From Phragmites australis (lineage: Eukaryota; Streptophyta; Magnoliopsida; Poales; Poaceae), in contig NC_084938.1 of NCBI RefSeq assembly GCF_958298935.1, positions 7,447,501-7,511,500 on the forward strand: a DNA stretch of 64,000 nucleotides, written 5' to 3'. Below are positions 24,801 to 35,910 of the stretch, piece after piece. The notes under the pieces were generated by a model. The model worked only from the letters and a program-made list of their open reading frames with translations, had not been told where the DNA came from and made no database searches. A program made the translations under genes and the position numbers. Position 1 is the first letter of the stretch, and each line of letters starts with the position of its first letter.

Positions 24801-24971
24801 CATATCGGGACTATCAGGATAGGATTCGTTTTAATCATTAGTGGCTACGATTGTTGTAGTGAGATTTGGGTTAGCATGCGGCACATCGAGAGATGGACGT
24901 GTGCTAGCTCTCATCTTATTAAATGATCATCCTAATGATTAACCCGAATACTATATGGATGGGACCTGACA
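21900..24971 (+). mobile_element. Solo LTR, gypsy-like, 3.07 kb
   Basis: It starts TGTCACACCCTGAGAACC at 21900 and ends GGACCTGACA at 24971. The five-base flanks are CTGGA (21895-21899) and CTAGA (24972-24976), a target duplication with one change. There is no internal region, so the element was reduced by recombination between its two LTRs. It is related to 35609-35910, 49480-51320 and 59742-63295: all share the ending region GGATGG... and an interior stretch 'cgtactcat'. A series of imperfect CGGTCTGACCG motifs occupies 22786-22980. ORFs inside (22756-23082 and others) are not supported as genes. Confidence 0.8.
22786..22985. repeat. Clustered CGGTCTGACCG-type motifs in the solo LTR
   Basis: At least eight imperfect copies of the near-palindrome CGGTCTGACCG occur in about 200 bp, for example GGTCTGATCG, CGGTCTAACCG, CGGTCTGACCACC and CGGTCTGACCGCGG. 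Such motif clusters are known in grass LTR U3 regions; whether they bind a regulator is not known. The Copia LTR at 59100-59420 has comparable but looser copies. Confidence 0.6.
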
Positions 24972-25027
24972 CTAGAGATTAGCTGAATGTTAATAAAAAA
25001 ATCTTAGTACCAAGTACAACAAAAACA

Positions 25028-25100
25028 CTTGAGTAGCGCAGTGGTTTGTTCATTCTTACTTGGGGCCAGTCGTAGGTTCGAGTCTTAGCGCGCACGCAGT
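25028..25100 (+). repeat. tRNA-like (SINE-head-like) sequence
   Basis: TAGCGCAGTGG at 25034-25044 fits an RNA polymerase III A box, and GGTTCGAGTC at 25075-25084 fits a B box, at a spacing close to that of a tRNA. The arms do not pair well enough for a functional tRNA. It may be the head of a tRNA-derived SINE or an accidental resemblance. A short C-rich stretch follows at 25115-25133. Confidence 0.35.
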
Positions 25101-25133
25101 GCAAAAAACTATTTGCCCTCCCCCTCCCCCACC

Positions 25134-27626
25134 CGATGCTAGAAGTGAAAAGGGTTTCACTGCCGGTGGACCTCTAGGGCCGGCAATGAAAGGGGTTTCA
25201 CTACCGGCTAAGTCATGAGCTGGAAGTGAAGGTCTCATTTTACTGTTGGTCATCCTCTTGAGCCGGCAGTGAAAGACCTTCCCTATACAAAAAAGAATTG
25301 TCGCTTGTGCCCTCTGACACTTAGAATTTTTTCGCTTCCGCTTGTGCCCTCTGATGAATTGCCTCCCGACGCCAACACCAGAGCTCACGCTGCCTTGTCG
25401 CCCCGCACTGCCTTTGTCCTGTCGATCGTGCCGCCTATGTCCTATCGTCGAGATCCTCCTCGACACCACCACCGCCTCCCCGACGCCACCCTGACTCTTT
25501 CACCACTATCAAGACTAGTGCTCATGGGAAGTTGAACCCCCCTCCCCACCGCCCTCACTGGTTGGTCTCTCTAAGGTAAACAAGCCCTAGCCCGCTTTCT
25601 CAAAGAATGGTTATATACCTAATCGTGATGATGAGCTACATGATTTGTATGTGTTGCAATGTGTGCTTTATTATGATCTACAACCCTTTTAGGTTATACT
25701 ATCTAGCTAATTTGTTCTCTGCTTGATTTGTCCTTTGGACAAAATTGATTGAGGGGTATTATACTTTGCTCTATGATGATCTGAAATTCTGAAATCGGGC
25801 TTAGAGGTAGTCCAGTGATTTTAGGCCCTTTTACATATTGTATCAGTTCTTGATCACCTAAATATTTTTCTTGGTAAAGCTAGATTGAGGCGCAGTCAGC
25901 TGCTGTCTATTCTGTTCACTTAATTCAGCTACCAGATTCTCTATGTTACATGTTCGACCAGCAGAATTTATTTGCTATTGGGTTAGCTGACTTCATTTTA
26001 TTCCTGTAGGAGGCTTTGCCATTTTCTGGTGAACCTTTTCACATATTTTGAGAGCAATTACGCAAAGTATAGATTGATCAATTCAGTACCTGTAGAGGGC
26101 CTTCTATCACTTGTGCATTGTGCCCTTTGCTCAGTTAGTGAAGTAGTCTATTTGTCTAGCTAGGGAGCATGACTCGCCGGGTCATGGAACCAACTAGAAT
26201 AATGGTTCTGAGAGCCATGGTTAAGATCATCAATTATGTCTAGTTTTACTGCAGTTTAATGTTGTGGTTTCAATTGCTTATGGTCATGACATAGGAACTG
26301 CTACTATTTTTCTTGCTAGAGGACGATCTGGTCTTTCACTACTGTTGTGAACAGATGCTCCTATGCTTGACTTGCTCTATGATGATAGATAGAACATGCT
26401 AAGAATAGATATATACTTGCTTGATCTAGCTTATATTTACTTGCTAAGAACAGATACTTGCTTGATCTAGCTTATATTTATTTGCTAAGAACAGATACTT
26501 GCTTGATCTAGCTCATGGCGCTGCCGCCTTCACCCCCGAGGTGGAGGAGGACCAGGAGTCGTCACCACCGTTGACCCCACCGATGAGTAGGAGAACCAGG
26601 AGCGTCCCGCGGCGCTATGGGTTTGTTCACTGACCTTAGGCACCTAGGGGATGGTGTTGTTCATGTGCCTGAGTCGACAATGTGTCAGCTTGGTGTCAAT
26701 TTTGGCAAGGTCAAGTATGTATTTTTCATTGCTATGAGGGACACCATTGTTGACCATTATTATCTAGTGAACCATGTTCTCCAATCTTTCATCCCTAAAA
26801 GAAACTTCTCTATTGTTGTCCATGAAAATAGAGATATATTTGTGAAATATAAGACTGGATTTAATCGCCGTCGTCTACTTAACAAGGGCAAATGTTTTGG
26901 GACCAAGAATATTGTCTGGTTCTGTATGATAAATGAGATAGTTAGAATGGAACCAGATCCAAACAACAGTGAGGTGTTTATTGAAGACAGCTCTTTTTCA
27001 ATGGTATAACTAAAACATAGGAAGGATGGTGATGATGGATCGTCCTAGAAGGGGGTGAAGAAGCCCAAGCAGTAGGGTAGCAGTCCTTTGTCCAATTAGT
27101 GTAATTGGAGAACTACTTTGGATTTATGCATGTTAACTTGTGAACTACTTTGTGTTTGTATAGAGTATGCATGCATGTGAACTGCTTTTGTGTTTGTATG
27201 AATGTATATATTATCATTATCTTCCAATTGTTTTGGTTATGTTGAATTTGTGTGTTCTTTGTAAATAATCTAATTGTTTTAGTTATCTTCTAATTGTATG
27301 CATGTATTGAGAGGGATTAAGAGAGACGAAGAGAGGAGAGAAGAGAGAGAGGGGGAAGGAGATGAGAGAGTGGGAGGGATGAGAGAGTGGGAGGGGGAGG
27401 AGAGAGAGGCAAAGCACTGCCAGCTTAAAGCTTCAGCCGACAATGATTCCACAGGCATCATTGCCAGCTGAAGCCTTAAGTTGGCACTGATAACCATCTT
27501 CACTACTGGTGTCGTGGGCCGGCAGTGATAGTAAGAGACTATCACTATTTGTTGCCCATTGCTGGCTGGAAAACCGGCAGTGAAGGGGGTTACCAGCCGG
27601 TAGTGAAGGGGGTTTCTATAGCAGCG
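25134..27626. mobile_element. Inner CACTA element with GGGTTTCACTGCC-type ends
   Basis: The left end is degenerate (CGATGCTAGAAGTG at 25134), followed by motifs GGGTTTCACTGCCGG and GGGTTTCACTACCGG. The right end, reverse complemented from 27626, reads CGCTGCTATAGAAACCCCC followed by TTCACTACCGG and TTCACTGCCGG. The subterminal motifs match between the two ends, supporting a single element of about 2.5 kb. Target duplications (acc / gtc) do not match, as expected for old or truncated ends. A near-duplicate ~37-bp tandem ('tgctaagaacagatacttgcttgatctagct') lies at 26395-26515. It carries the ORF at 26617-27009 rather than a transposase. Confidence 0.65.
26617..27009 (+). CDS. Intact 130-aa ORF of unknown function inside a CACTA element
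   Basis: I do not recognise this protein. The ORF runs from ATG 26617 to TAA 27009 without interruption, unlike every transposon gene nearby. It contains mixed hydrophobic and charged segments without low complexity: VNFGKVKYVFFIAMRDT, VLQSFIPKRNFSIVVHENRD, KGCFGTKNIVWFCM-like (actual KGKCFGTKNIVWFCM) and a Pro-Asp-rich end. An upstream frame at 26530-26620 reads EVEEDQESSPPLTPPMSRR, which could be an earlier exon or shifted part of the same gene. It is followed by a basic stretch (KKPKQ, about 27057). It may be a captured host-gene fragment or a degenerate CACTA accessory gene; neither is shown. Confidence 0.4.
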   Translation: MGLFTDLRHLGDGVVHVPESTMCQLGVNFGKVKYVFFIAMRDTIVDHYYLVNHVLQSFIPKRNFSIVVHENRDIFVKYKTGFNRRRLLNKGKCFGTKNIVWFCMINEIVRMEPDPNNSEVFIEDSSFSMV

Positions 27627-27844
27627 GTCTGATAGAAATAGATAGATTCATAAAAACCGTCTGTGAGTTCATTCACACCTAGACTGCTATCTTGTTACAG
27701 ACACATGTTTTACCAATCGTCTGGGGATATTTTGTTTGTGACATGTCCAGAAACCGTGTGTGACATACAATCCGCTTTCAATTATTCTACGGTAGTAGCA
27801 TAGCATCTCTCTTACATTTCCATCCTCACTTCATGTAAAAGAGT

Positions 27845-28528
27845 TGTTGGGGGTCGTTGTTAAGGACTCCCGACAACCTCATGGCTTCGTTGGCCCATGC
27901 CCATGGGCCTGTGCCTCCCGAAGACCACTTTCTGACTTCCAGGCTTCAGAGTAACTACCTCCCCCGGAGCCATGCCTCCCAAAGCCTCCATCTCCCGAAG
28001 CCATACCTCCCGAAGCATCCATCTCCCGGAGCCATACCTCCCGAATCCTCCCCCTGGAGCCCCCATCTCTAGGGCTCGAGTAGGCTTCCTGAAGGCTACG
28101 GGGTAGGCCATCATGCCTCAAGAAAGATCTTCCAGGAGAGAAACATTGGTCATCCTTTTCCTGTAAGGAAGTGATCAGCATTAATGAACTAGGCTAGTGG
28201 GCATCATCCTGACACCCCAATACAATGGGGGTTATCCTGACACCCTTGACATCACGGCACCAGGCTGCAATTGGCGACTGGCTCACCCCTGTGGGTGCAG
28301 GCACCCCAATAATTACCATAGTAGATATTTATCTCCTATGTAGGGTAAAAAGTAGCTATTCAGGATAAGGCTATGTAACTCGGCCTTATCTTGGATATTT
28401 TGCATATAGCGGTAACTTGCACGCTAAGCTACATCCAACCCTATAAATAAGGGGCCCTAGCCATCTGAGCCGGGGGACACGCTCAACACAGCATGGACGA
28501 GCATAATCGCAGAGTTTTCCCTATGATA
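27845..28528 (+). mobile_element. Tat-like gypsy LTR, truncated at its 3' side
   Basis: It starts TGTTGGGGGTCGTTG at 27845. It contains about three copies of a 31-bp minisatellite (AGCCATACCTCCCGAAGC..., 27967-28056), a TATA box CCTATAAATAAGGGG at 28440-28455 and then a transcribed-looking R region. All point to plus-strand orientation. It breaks off near 28528, before a recognisable LTR end or primer site, and a 33-bp repeat follows. Confidence 0.7.
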
Positions 28529-28561
28529 ATCTCCTATGTAGGGTAAAAAGTAGCTATTCAG
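28331..28561. repeat. 33-bp exact direct repeat bracketing an LTR breakpoint
   Basis: Bases 28331-28363 and 28529-28561 are identical (beginning ATCTCCTATGTAGGG). The first copy is inside the LTR. The second lies exactly where LTR sequence stops and oppositely oriented internal sequence begins at 28562, so it marks the junction of the rearrangement. Confidence 0.9.
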
Positions 28562-31025
28562 CATGCCGGAAGTTCTCCAGAGCCGCGCGGATCTCCACCG
28601 GAGGTGCCTCAGGCCGAAAACCCTCGATCAGAGAGTCTGGAATAGGCTGCACCAATTCCTCAAGAGGACCAACCCCCGCTTGGTGCAGCAGGGTCAGCTA
28701 GAGAGTCGCGGCCACGCGTGCGCTAGACCTCATGTATGCCTTCACCGCCCTAACCATTATCTTCGTGGCAGACCAAAGCCAGAATAGCGGCATCACCGAC
28801 ACCTCCGAGTCAGAAGGGAGTGGCGGAGACCTGGCCCCAAGGCTGCTCAGGGCATTGGAGGTGATCCGAGCAACCTCTGATGCAATTGCAGCTAACCGCT
28901 GGCACTCCAAGCGCAGTGCTCCCTCCGATGCTTGAGCCTCCTCCAGCTCTCATCGCACCTCGCCCACCGCGGCCTAAAGGGTCTCAACATCACCTTCGAT
29001 TGACACCCTGGCCATGTTGGCCGCATCAGTAAACTCCCTGGCCTCCCGAAGGTCTTTAGCAGCCTTTCGTGCCTCAGCCTCCGCGCTCTCACTTCAAAGC
29101 CTCCTCTCGAAGATGACCCTCTGAAGACTCCGCCCACTTCCAGGCCTCCTCCAAGGCTTGACGAAGGCTGTCAACCTCGCCACGGGTTGTGGCAAGGGCC
29201 TAGCACCCCCCATCTCCTAGTGCCCTCGTCAAAATTACTTGCTACAAGGTACAACAGAAGAAGGACCAAATAAGCTACTCAGAATCAGGCACCGGACCTA
29301 GTGAATCGCGACTAGACCACTAAACCTGCAAGGCCACCACTACCACACGCGCCTCCACTTCCTCCAAGGGGCACTAGGCCAAGGATCGCTCGACCTCTCC
29401 ACTCTGGAGAAGAAAGGAGGCCACCACGAAGGCCCTTGACGCCTCCGGGTGTAACGCGAAGTCATCCAAAGTCAATACCCTAAGGTCGGGGGCCCCTTCG
29501 GCCATCAGCACCAACCGTCCAGGCCAGGTCACAACCGGCTCGGGGCTCCACGGAGACGAGGCCATGTCCCCCAAGGCGACCTTCGGGGACACCCCCGGAG
29601 AAGTCCCCGACCCCTGCCAGAGCTCTCCAGCCTCCGAAGAGGGAGTCGAAGACACATTCACCTCGACGGCCGCTACAAAATACCATGAAATACAAGGTCA
29701 AGATCCTAGTACACAACCCAAAAAGAAATATAGCTAATTAAGCAACAACGCCTCCAAGTCCCCCAAGCCCTCTCATAGAAGGGCCCGTGACGTCATCGGC
29801 GTCCGAACTGGCAAACCCAAAATCATATTCCACGGAGGCCACGCCTCCTCTCTGGCTCTGTCCATGGCCGGCAATGTCCGGAGAGGCCAGGCCCTTCCCC
29901 TGCTCATGACCACCAAGCTCCGGATAGGTCAACCACGCTCCCGGCCCACCTCTGACTCTTCCTGCAGAGCAGCGGCACCTCGGACGACTCAACCGTCGAG
30001 CCAGTCTACGAACCTCCAGAGACAGAAGGCCGCTGGGCCTGGAGCAGCTTCGCGTGGATCACAGGAGTAGCACGCACTCATTTCCCAGCAGCCTTAGGCT
30101 CCGGCAGGTCCTGCCACGCCAGAGCCTACACCCCGAGATAAAAGCAGACGTGGTTGTATGCTCCCAGATCTGCGTTAGAGCCACCCTTTGCTCCCGCTCT
30201 GCATGAGTAGGTGGGCCCAGGATCACCTCGGTAATCTTCGCCGCACGCTCCAGTGGGAGATAGCTCTGTGAAAGAAAAGGCAGCTCACATCTGCGAATCA
30301 AGAAACCAGACAACAAAGAAGACTCACCAAAGCTGATGGGGGGGGCCAGAGTACACTCTCGGCCACTCTTCTGCACCTTGCACAAAGGTGCAGTCCCAGC
30401 CCATTTGAAGGTGCCGAATACGCAACATGGTGAACTCCTCCACGAGATCACGCATGCTCATCCTTTCAGCCGCCCTCCGGAGAAGGGCCAACCGCAAAGC
30501 GAACTGGTCATCCATGATTCCCGTCTCCGGTTCTAGGACATACGTGATATCTCGGTTGGAGGAGAGATGGGGGGACACGAGGCCAACGTTGTAGTAGAAC
30601 CACCGCCGTAACCAGTCGTTATACCATCGACCGTTAATAGCCTTTATCGGGAAGGCATCACCGTACTGCAACCGTATCTGGAAATTAACGCTGCCAAAGC
30701 TGAGGGGCCTCTTCGTCCCCTCACCCTTGACCATCTTCGGCTAACAGCTGGCGAAGTGAAGGGCCGCGAAGAAATCTGCACTCCCTTCTCACCCCTTTGC
30801 CCGCATGGCCCACTCAAAGGTGGCCAGGCGGGCAATGGCATTGATATGGAGCAGCGGAAGCTCCACATAGTAGTGGTGGAGCACCTCCTCGAGCAGCGGC
30901 ACCGACGGAAAGCCCAGGCCCACTTCAAAGAAAGCCTCGAACACCACGACTTCGAAAAGCAAAGAACAGTAATGGGTCAAAGTATTACAATTCTTTTCCC
31001 AATGGTTTGCATGCTTGGGACACAC
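28562..31025 (-). pseudogene. Gypsy-type transposon ORF (Transposase_28-like), minus strand
   Basis: Read on the minus strand from 31025 downwards, the first block is FEAFFEVGLGFPSVPLLEEV and HINAIARLATFEWAMRAKG (30789-30970), which match the pfam04195 'putative gypsy type transposon' domain found in an extra ORF of grass Tat-like elements. Then comes FGSVNFQIRLQYGDAFP / RWYNDWLRRWFYYNVGL (30550-30720), and farther on a long coiled-coil-like, Ala/Glu/Arg-rich part down to ARSPPLPSDSEVSVMPLFWL (28770-28850). Frameshifts and stops break it. The domain is of unknown function and not a proven transposase. It is oriented opposite to the LTR at 27845, so the element has been rearranged. Confidence 0.8.
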
Positions 31026-31045
31026 TTTAATTAGATGTGTGATAT

Positions 31046-31155
31046 TGAAAGAGATGGAGATGCAATCCCTAAATTGTATTGATCATCTCATGTGTTACTT
31101 ATACAAGTACAAGGCTCATGCGTGTAACCAAATGAGCTACAAACTGGCCAACGAA
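31046..31155 (-). repeat. Copia 3' LTR fragment
   Basis: This matches 35920-36030 closely (both begin TGAAAGAGATGGAGATG and contain 'gatcatctcatgtgttac'). Only about 110 bp is present before RNase H coding sequence begins, so most of the LTR and the polypurine tract are missing. Bases 31041-31045 (gatat) would be the target-site flank. Confidence 0.75.
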
Positions 31156-31159
31156 GCAG

Positions 31160-34100
31160 ATTCTAGAGCTAGCAGCATTCAGCGGCAAGTTGGCCACCCC
31201 ACCATACTCAGCCTTTGTGCATGACCTCAACATCATAGCTTGGTGTTGGACGACCAGGAATGAGTGAATCCCAAGGAACACATGTTACCCATAATTTGAT
31301 TGGTGCATGTCTGGGCAGCGCGCCCAGTCCGCATCTGTGTAGGGCACCAATGTTGCTGATGGCGAAGCATGGAGATGAACACCATGTTTTAGAGTTCCAC
31401 GAACATTGAAGAATGCGTTTGAGTATCCCCAGTGAGCATTGTGCGACCGATGCATATGAAGGCACACTTAGTGCATAGCATAGGCCAAGTACGATCTTGT
31501 GAGAGTGAGATATTGGATGATGCCCGCAATGCTCTCATAGAAGGTGGCATCACTGAGTGCATTGCCATCAGTTGTAGACACCTTTGGCTTGGTGTCAATG
31601 GGCATCACTGCGAGCTTGCAGTTGGCTATACTAGAATGCTAAAGAATATCTTCAATATATTGCTGCTAGTTGAGGAAGAAGCCATCTGTAGTTTGTTGTA
31701 CTTGAATCCCGAGGAAGAATTGCAATGGACCAAGATCCTTCATGGGGAATGTGGTGGGAAGTTGGTCGATGATCCATTGAAGAAGAGGCATCATGGAGGC
31801 CATAAGAACAATATCGTCCATATACAAAAGGATCAGTGCCATGGCATCACCGTGCTTGTAGACAAATAGAGAAGTGTTCGAGCTGATGGGGTTGAAGCTG
31901 ATCGAACGCAGATGCCCAGTGAAGCACTGAAATCATGCTCATGCCACTTGATAGATGTCATATAGGGACTTTGAGAGGATACAAATGTAGTCTGGATGTG
32001 CATCGTCGATGAAGACCGCTAGTGATGAAAGTACACATGTCCCGCAAGCTCATCATGTAGGAACACATTCTTAATGTTAAGCTAGTGCATGGGCCAATGA
32101 TGAGAAACTGCAAGCCTAACAACAGTCCACATGGTGGCTAGCTTGATGATGGGTCAAAAGGTTTGGTCGAAGTAGATCCCTTGTCATTTAGTTAGGCCAC
32201 GAAAAACCCAATGTGCCTTGCGGCGTTCTAGGGAACCATTGGGCTTCAATGTGTCCTTGAAGATCCATTTGCTGGAGATTATGTTTGCACCACAAGGTCA
32301 AGGTACAAGTGTCCATGTCTGGTTCAACTAAAGCGCCGAAAATTCCTCTTACATGGATGCAAACCATGCAAGGTCTCGCATTGCTATTGTCACATTGGTG
32401 AGCATAGCATCATTGGCCGAGGTCATAGCAACATTGGCATACCAAGGATTCAGCATGACAACATTTACTTTGGCACATGTGACTATGGGGTGAGTTACAC
32501 ACACCGGTGCAAGTATCATGGTCGTGGAGGGCTGCTATCAAACAACAGGCAAATCAAATGATGGCGGGGGAGAGGTGTGGGCCACTCGAGAGGTCGGTGA
32601 AGAGCTTGACAAAGTGGGCATCAATGTCGGCATGGTCACGGGTATCACGACATGATTTTTGTGTGATGGTGCTAGAGGACCTGTCGGTGGTTGGCACTGT
32701 TGGACCGGGATCATGTCTGGGATTGGTGGTGGCTGACAAAATGGCATAGCCACTGGTGCATTGGCGAGAGTCCTAAAAGGGAATTGCGTCTCATCAAAGT
32801 AGACGTGATGCGAGGTTAGTACGCGACGTGTTTCTGGGTTGTAGCACTATTATCCCTTCATGTTGTTAGGATAACTGAGGAATATGCAAGCCACATAACA
32901 CGGCATGAACTTGTGAACAGAGGTGGATGTGTTGTTAGGGTAACAAAAGCACCCAAAAACCCGTAGGTGATTGTAGATCGGTTTGCAACCAAAGAGTAGT
33001 GTGTATGGATTTATGTTTTTGTATGACTTGCAGGGTCTATGGTTGATAATTTCCTCGAGATATCGATTGGGCTTTCCCTTTCTACTTCAAGGAGATTATG
33101 GGTGCGAAAAAAAGAAAGCGGACGGAAGAGGGATAAAACCCCTTTTAGAGACCAAAGAACAAGGGGCGGGGCATTTTCGGGGAGTAGCCCCCTTCAGAAG
33201 AAACTTCTTGTGTTGCCATAGCTAGTGCGTTAGGCCAAAAGTTAGGTTGGACCAGAGCATGGAAAAGAACAGAGAGAACATTGTCTTAGAAATTGCCAAG
33301 GATGCATTCGGCAAGACTGTTTTGTTGCGATGTGTATGGGCAAGTGAGTCAGAGCACAATCCCATGGGAAGAGAAAAAAGATAGAAGAGTGTGTGGTTGT
33401 TGAATTCTCTCACATTTTCTATTTGGAAACTCAATATGGGTTGTTGGAATTGTGTGTGAACAAATGCATGAAAGGAGCAGCATCACAAGACATTGGATTT
33501 ACTCTGAAGAAGGAATGTCCAAGCATAATGAGAAAAATCATCGAGAATGGCTAAATAAAACTGAAACCAAGAGTTGCTTATTATAGACGATGTCTAAACA
33601 TCGCAATGGAGTAATTGAAGGGGAAAAGGAGATACATTATTGGAATTAGGAAACGAGAACCTTACATGCTTACTAAGACGGTAGGAATGGCATGTACATG
33701 CACCCTACTTCTTAAATAAGTAATCAAAGGAATGCAAGATGCAAGCCAAAGAGTCATTGCTTAGATGACCAAGGCGTCCATGCCAAAGTTCAGTGCCAAC
33801 AAAGGCATGCATGAAGGTTGTGGTGACTAACAGTGTTGTTGACGCGCAGAGGATAGAGGTCACCGATGGAATCACATTGGAGAAGAACCGTGCAAGTGCG
33901 AAGATCCTTTATTGAGAAGCCACTGATGAGTTATCTTTTTTCAGTGCATGGGCAAGAACTAAATTTTTTATGAGCAAATGAGAAATAAGAACATTGTGTG
34001 AATGAAGTGGTGATGAACAGGTAGGAAAGAACCATTGCTAACAATAATGTTAGATGGAGTGGAAGGTGGAGAGATGGAGTGAACACTACCAGGGTGACTT

Positions 34101-34340
34101 GCCATGTGGGTGGTGGTGCCTGTATCGAGGAACCAGTATTGTTAGCATTGTCATAGGCATGCCATGAAGAGCGGAGAATAGCGCTAATGGCATGGTGGAG
34201 TTCATCGTCAAAGGAGCAGGCCCATCAGTGATGCTAGTTAGCAAGGTGGAGGCCGAGAGGGCTTGAGTTGTGGCAACAACAGGGCACGGGCCAAGGAGAC
34301 TTGCACTAGGCACACACCACTATAGGAAGGGCAAGGCCTG
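31160..34340 (-). pseudogene. Copia pol: integrase, RT, RNase H; decayed
   Basis: In minus-strand order: the pre-integrase motif LWHGRLGHLSNDSLA (33790-33750), integrase core pieces (LAILDDFSHYAWTFLLQS, about 33540; SQQNSLAECILGNF, about 33310; FWPNALA, about 33230), the usual linker YNPETRRVLTSHHVYFDE (32860-32800), a Pro/Ser-rich spacer (32750-32530), RT with LILLYMDDIVL containing an intact YMDD (about 31815), KDLGPLQFFLGIQV (about 31740-31690), and RNase H with PYTDADWARCPD (about 31335). Many stops and frameshifts are present, and the integrase has lost the second catalytic aspartate context. The RNase H end is missing at the LTR junction. Confidence 0.88.
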
Positions 34341-34349
34341 GACAACCCC

Positions 34350-35175
34350 AGTATAGGCATTGTCTGCAAGGGCCCACTATTATGGTGACATCAATGGTGA
34401 CGGTGCTATTTGCTAGGACAGCCCACCGTTATACGAGGAGCGATTATGGCCATGTTGTTTGCACTTCTTGTGGTCGGAGTTAGCTGATGAGAAAGGCATG
34501 GATGGTGCAGAACAGAAGTCATTGCCAAAGCTAGTGGAGGAAGAACCGGTGGCTAGGAGCACCATGGTGGCCACTATCTTCTTCATGTGCGCTATTTGTT
34601 GTTCTTCATGTAGATGGTAGGATCATGCGCAAATGAATGTAGGTGGCGGTAGCTGCGACGTAAGAATAGATATCACATGACTAAACTTAGGGTTTAGATC
34701 ATGGAAGGTGTTGATGACGAGAGCCTGATCCGTGACCACTGACCTGAAGTCATGCAAGGTGTCCACCAATTTCTTTTGACGACTGTAGTAGGCAGTGATG
34801 GAGAGCTCACCTTGATAAAAGGCTGTGAAACTCTTGTTGGGCGTGCATGGTACATGGCTTGCAGTTGTTGAGGAAGAGGTTGGTGATCACCATCTAGATA
34901 ACATATGTTGTATCCTTCGGCTTGATGATGATATCCAAACTTCATTTGGACACGGTGGCGTAGAGCTTCCCAACAATGTAGTAATCGATCTATGTCCATT
35001 CGACATCGTCGATCTTTAGGAGCACGTCGATGATGCCTTGTGGTTAAGAAGACCAAACTTATGGAAGAAAATGTTAGAGAAGATGCTCCATGCAATGTAG
35101 TTGGAGTCCAACATACCCAATTCAACGGGAACGTGGGCTCATATGTTGATGACTTGGATGGAGACTATGGTGATG
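34350..35175 (-). pseudogene. Copia gag remnant
   Basis: On the minus strand the N-terminal part reads LDSNYIAWSIFSNIFFHKFGLL (35130-35050), the typical start of Copia gag (UBN2-type), followed by EFHSL...GELSITAYYSRQKKL (about 34810-34770) and DQALVINTFHDLNPKFSHV (about 34710-34660). Frames change several times. The zinc-knuckle region near 34450 has lost its cysteine pattern. It is cut at 35192 by a CACTA end. Confidence 0.75.
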
Positions 35176-35192
35176 AGAGCAAGAGCAGCATG

Positions 35193-35608
35193 CACTACTG
35201 CAGAAAGGGTCAACCTTACCTCCCCCTACTGCCGGTTCAATAATAACTGACAATGATATATTATCATTGTCATTTGGTAAGCTCAAAGCCCACATAAAAA
35301 GCGGAGCCAGCAAGAACCGGTAGTGATAGTGATTATCACTGTTGGTTCTTATTACGAACCGGTAGTGATATATCATTGTCGGTTAGTAACACAAACTGGT
35401 AGTGATATTCAAATTAGCACGAACAAATAGTAATACCAGTTTATAAAAAGACATGCCTTTAATAACTAGGAATGATAATGCCTATCATTGTCGGTTGTAT
35501 TTACAAACCAACAGTGATATCCCAAAAACCTTATGACTTCCTGTGCCCGCCTATTCGGCTTCTCCTGAGTGCCTTTAAATATTTCACTCGACCGCCGTTG
35601 CAACCTCC
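35193..35608 (+). mobile_element. CACTA left end in the Copia leader
   Basis: A clean terminus CACTACTGCAGAAAGGG at 35193 is followed by subterminal motifs ACCGGTAGTGATA / TATCATTGTCGGTT to about 35530. The first 14 bases equal the terminus at 43141 (reverse strand), but the subterminal motifs and three-base flanks (atg versus ctg) differ. It is cut at 35608 by an LTR fragment. No gene is present in this piece. Confidence 0.75.
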
Positions 35609-35910
35609 TGTAAGAACCATCCAAATCGTATTTGAATTAATCAAATTAGGCAATCATTCATTAAGATGAAAGATAGCACACACCCATCTCTCGACGTACC
35701 ACGTGCTAACCCACATCTCAAACAACAATCGCAGCCACTAAATGATTAAGACGAATTCAATCCCTGTACTCCCAGTATGTGTTTTATGTCCAAGATCGAA
35801 CACACATCTTTATAGAAAGCTTCATCACAATAAGATAGAACAAAGATCAAGTAATTTAAATATATTATAAGTCTTTAAAATTATTACAGTTGAACAATTT
35901 AAAGTACTAC
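35609..35910 (-). mobile_element. Gypsy LTR 3'-end fragment, minus strand
   Basis: It begins TGTAAGAACCATCC at 35609 (reverse of an LTR end) and matches the last 300 bp of the solo LTR at 24670-24971 in opposite orientation, including a shared stretch 'gagagatgg'. It stops abruptly at about 35910 against the Copia primer site. Confidence 0.75.

Larger units (their letters stand above)
19955..27797. mobile_element. Outer CACTA element with nested insertions, TSD GCA
   Basis: The left end reads CACTACCTCGGAATAGG at 19955. The right end, reverse complemented from 27797, reads TACTACCGTAGAATAATTG. Both are flanked by GCA (19952-19954 and 27798-27800), the three-base target duplication of CACTA elements. 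Inside both ends are matching subterminal motifs of the type ACCGTCTGTG / CACAGACGG (20020-20220 and 27640-27770), unlike the TCACTGCCGG motifs of the inner elements. The interior 20280-21506 holds no recognisable gene, only short ORFs with Cys/Trp-rich shadows. All sequence from about 21507 to 27626 is later insertions. Confidence 0.6.

Noticed and set aside
25034..25084. A functional tRNA gene
   Set aside because: A and B boxes are present, but the acceptor, anticodon and T stems cannot be formed.
31285..31598. ORFs containing a YTDADWA motif as a possible host RNase H gene
   Set aside because: The motif is the Copia RNase H signature and lies in frame order after the Copia RT with YMDD.
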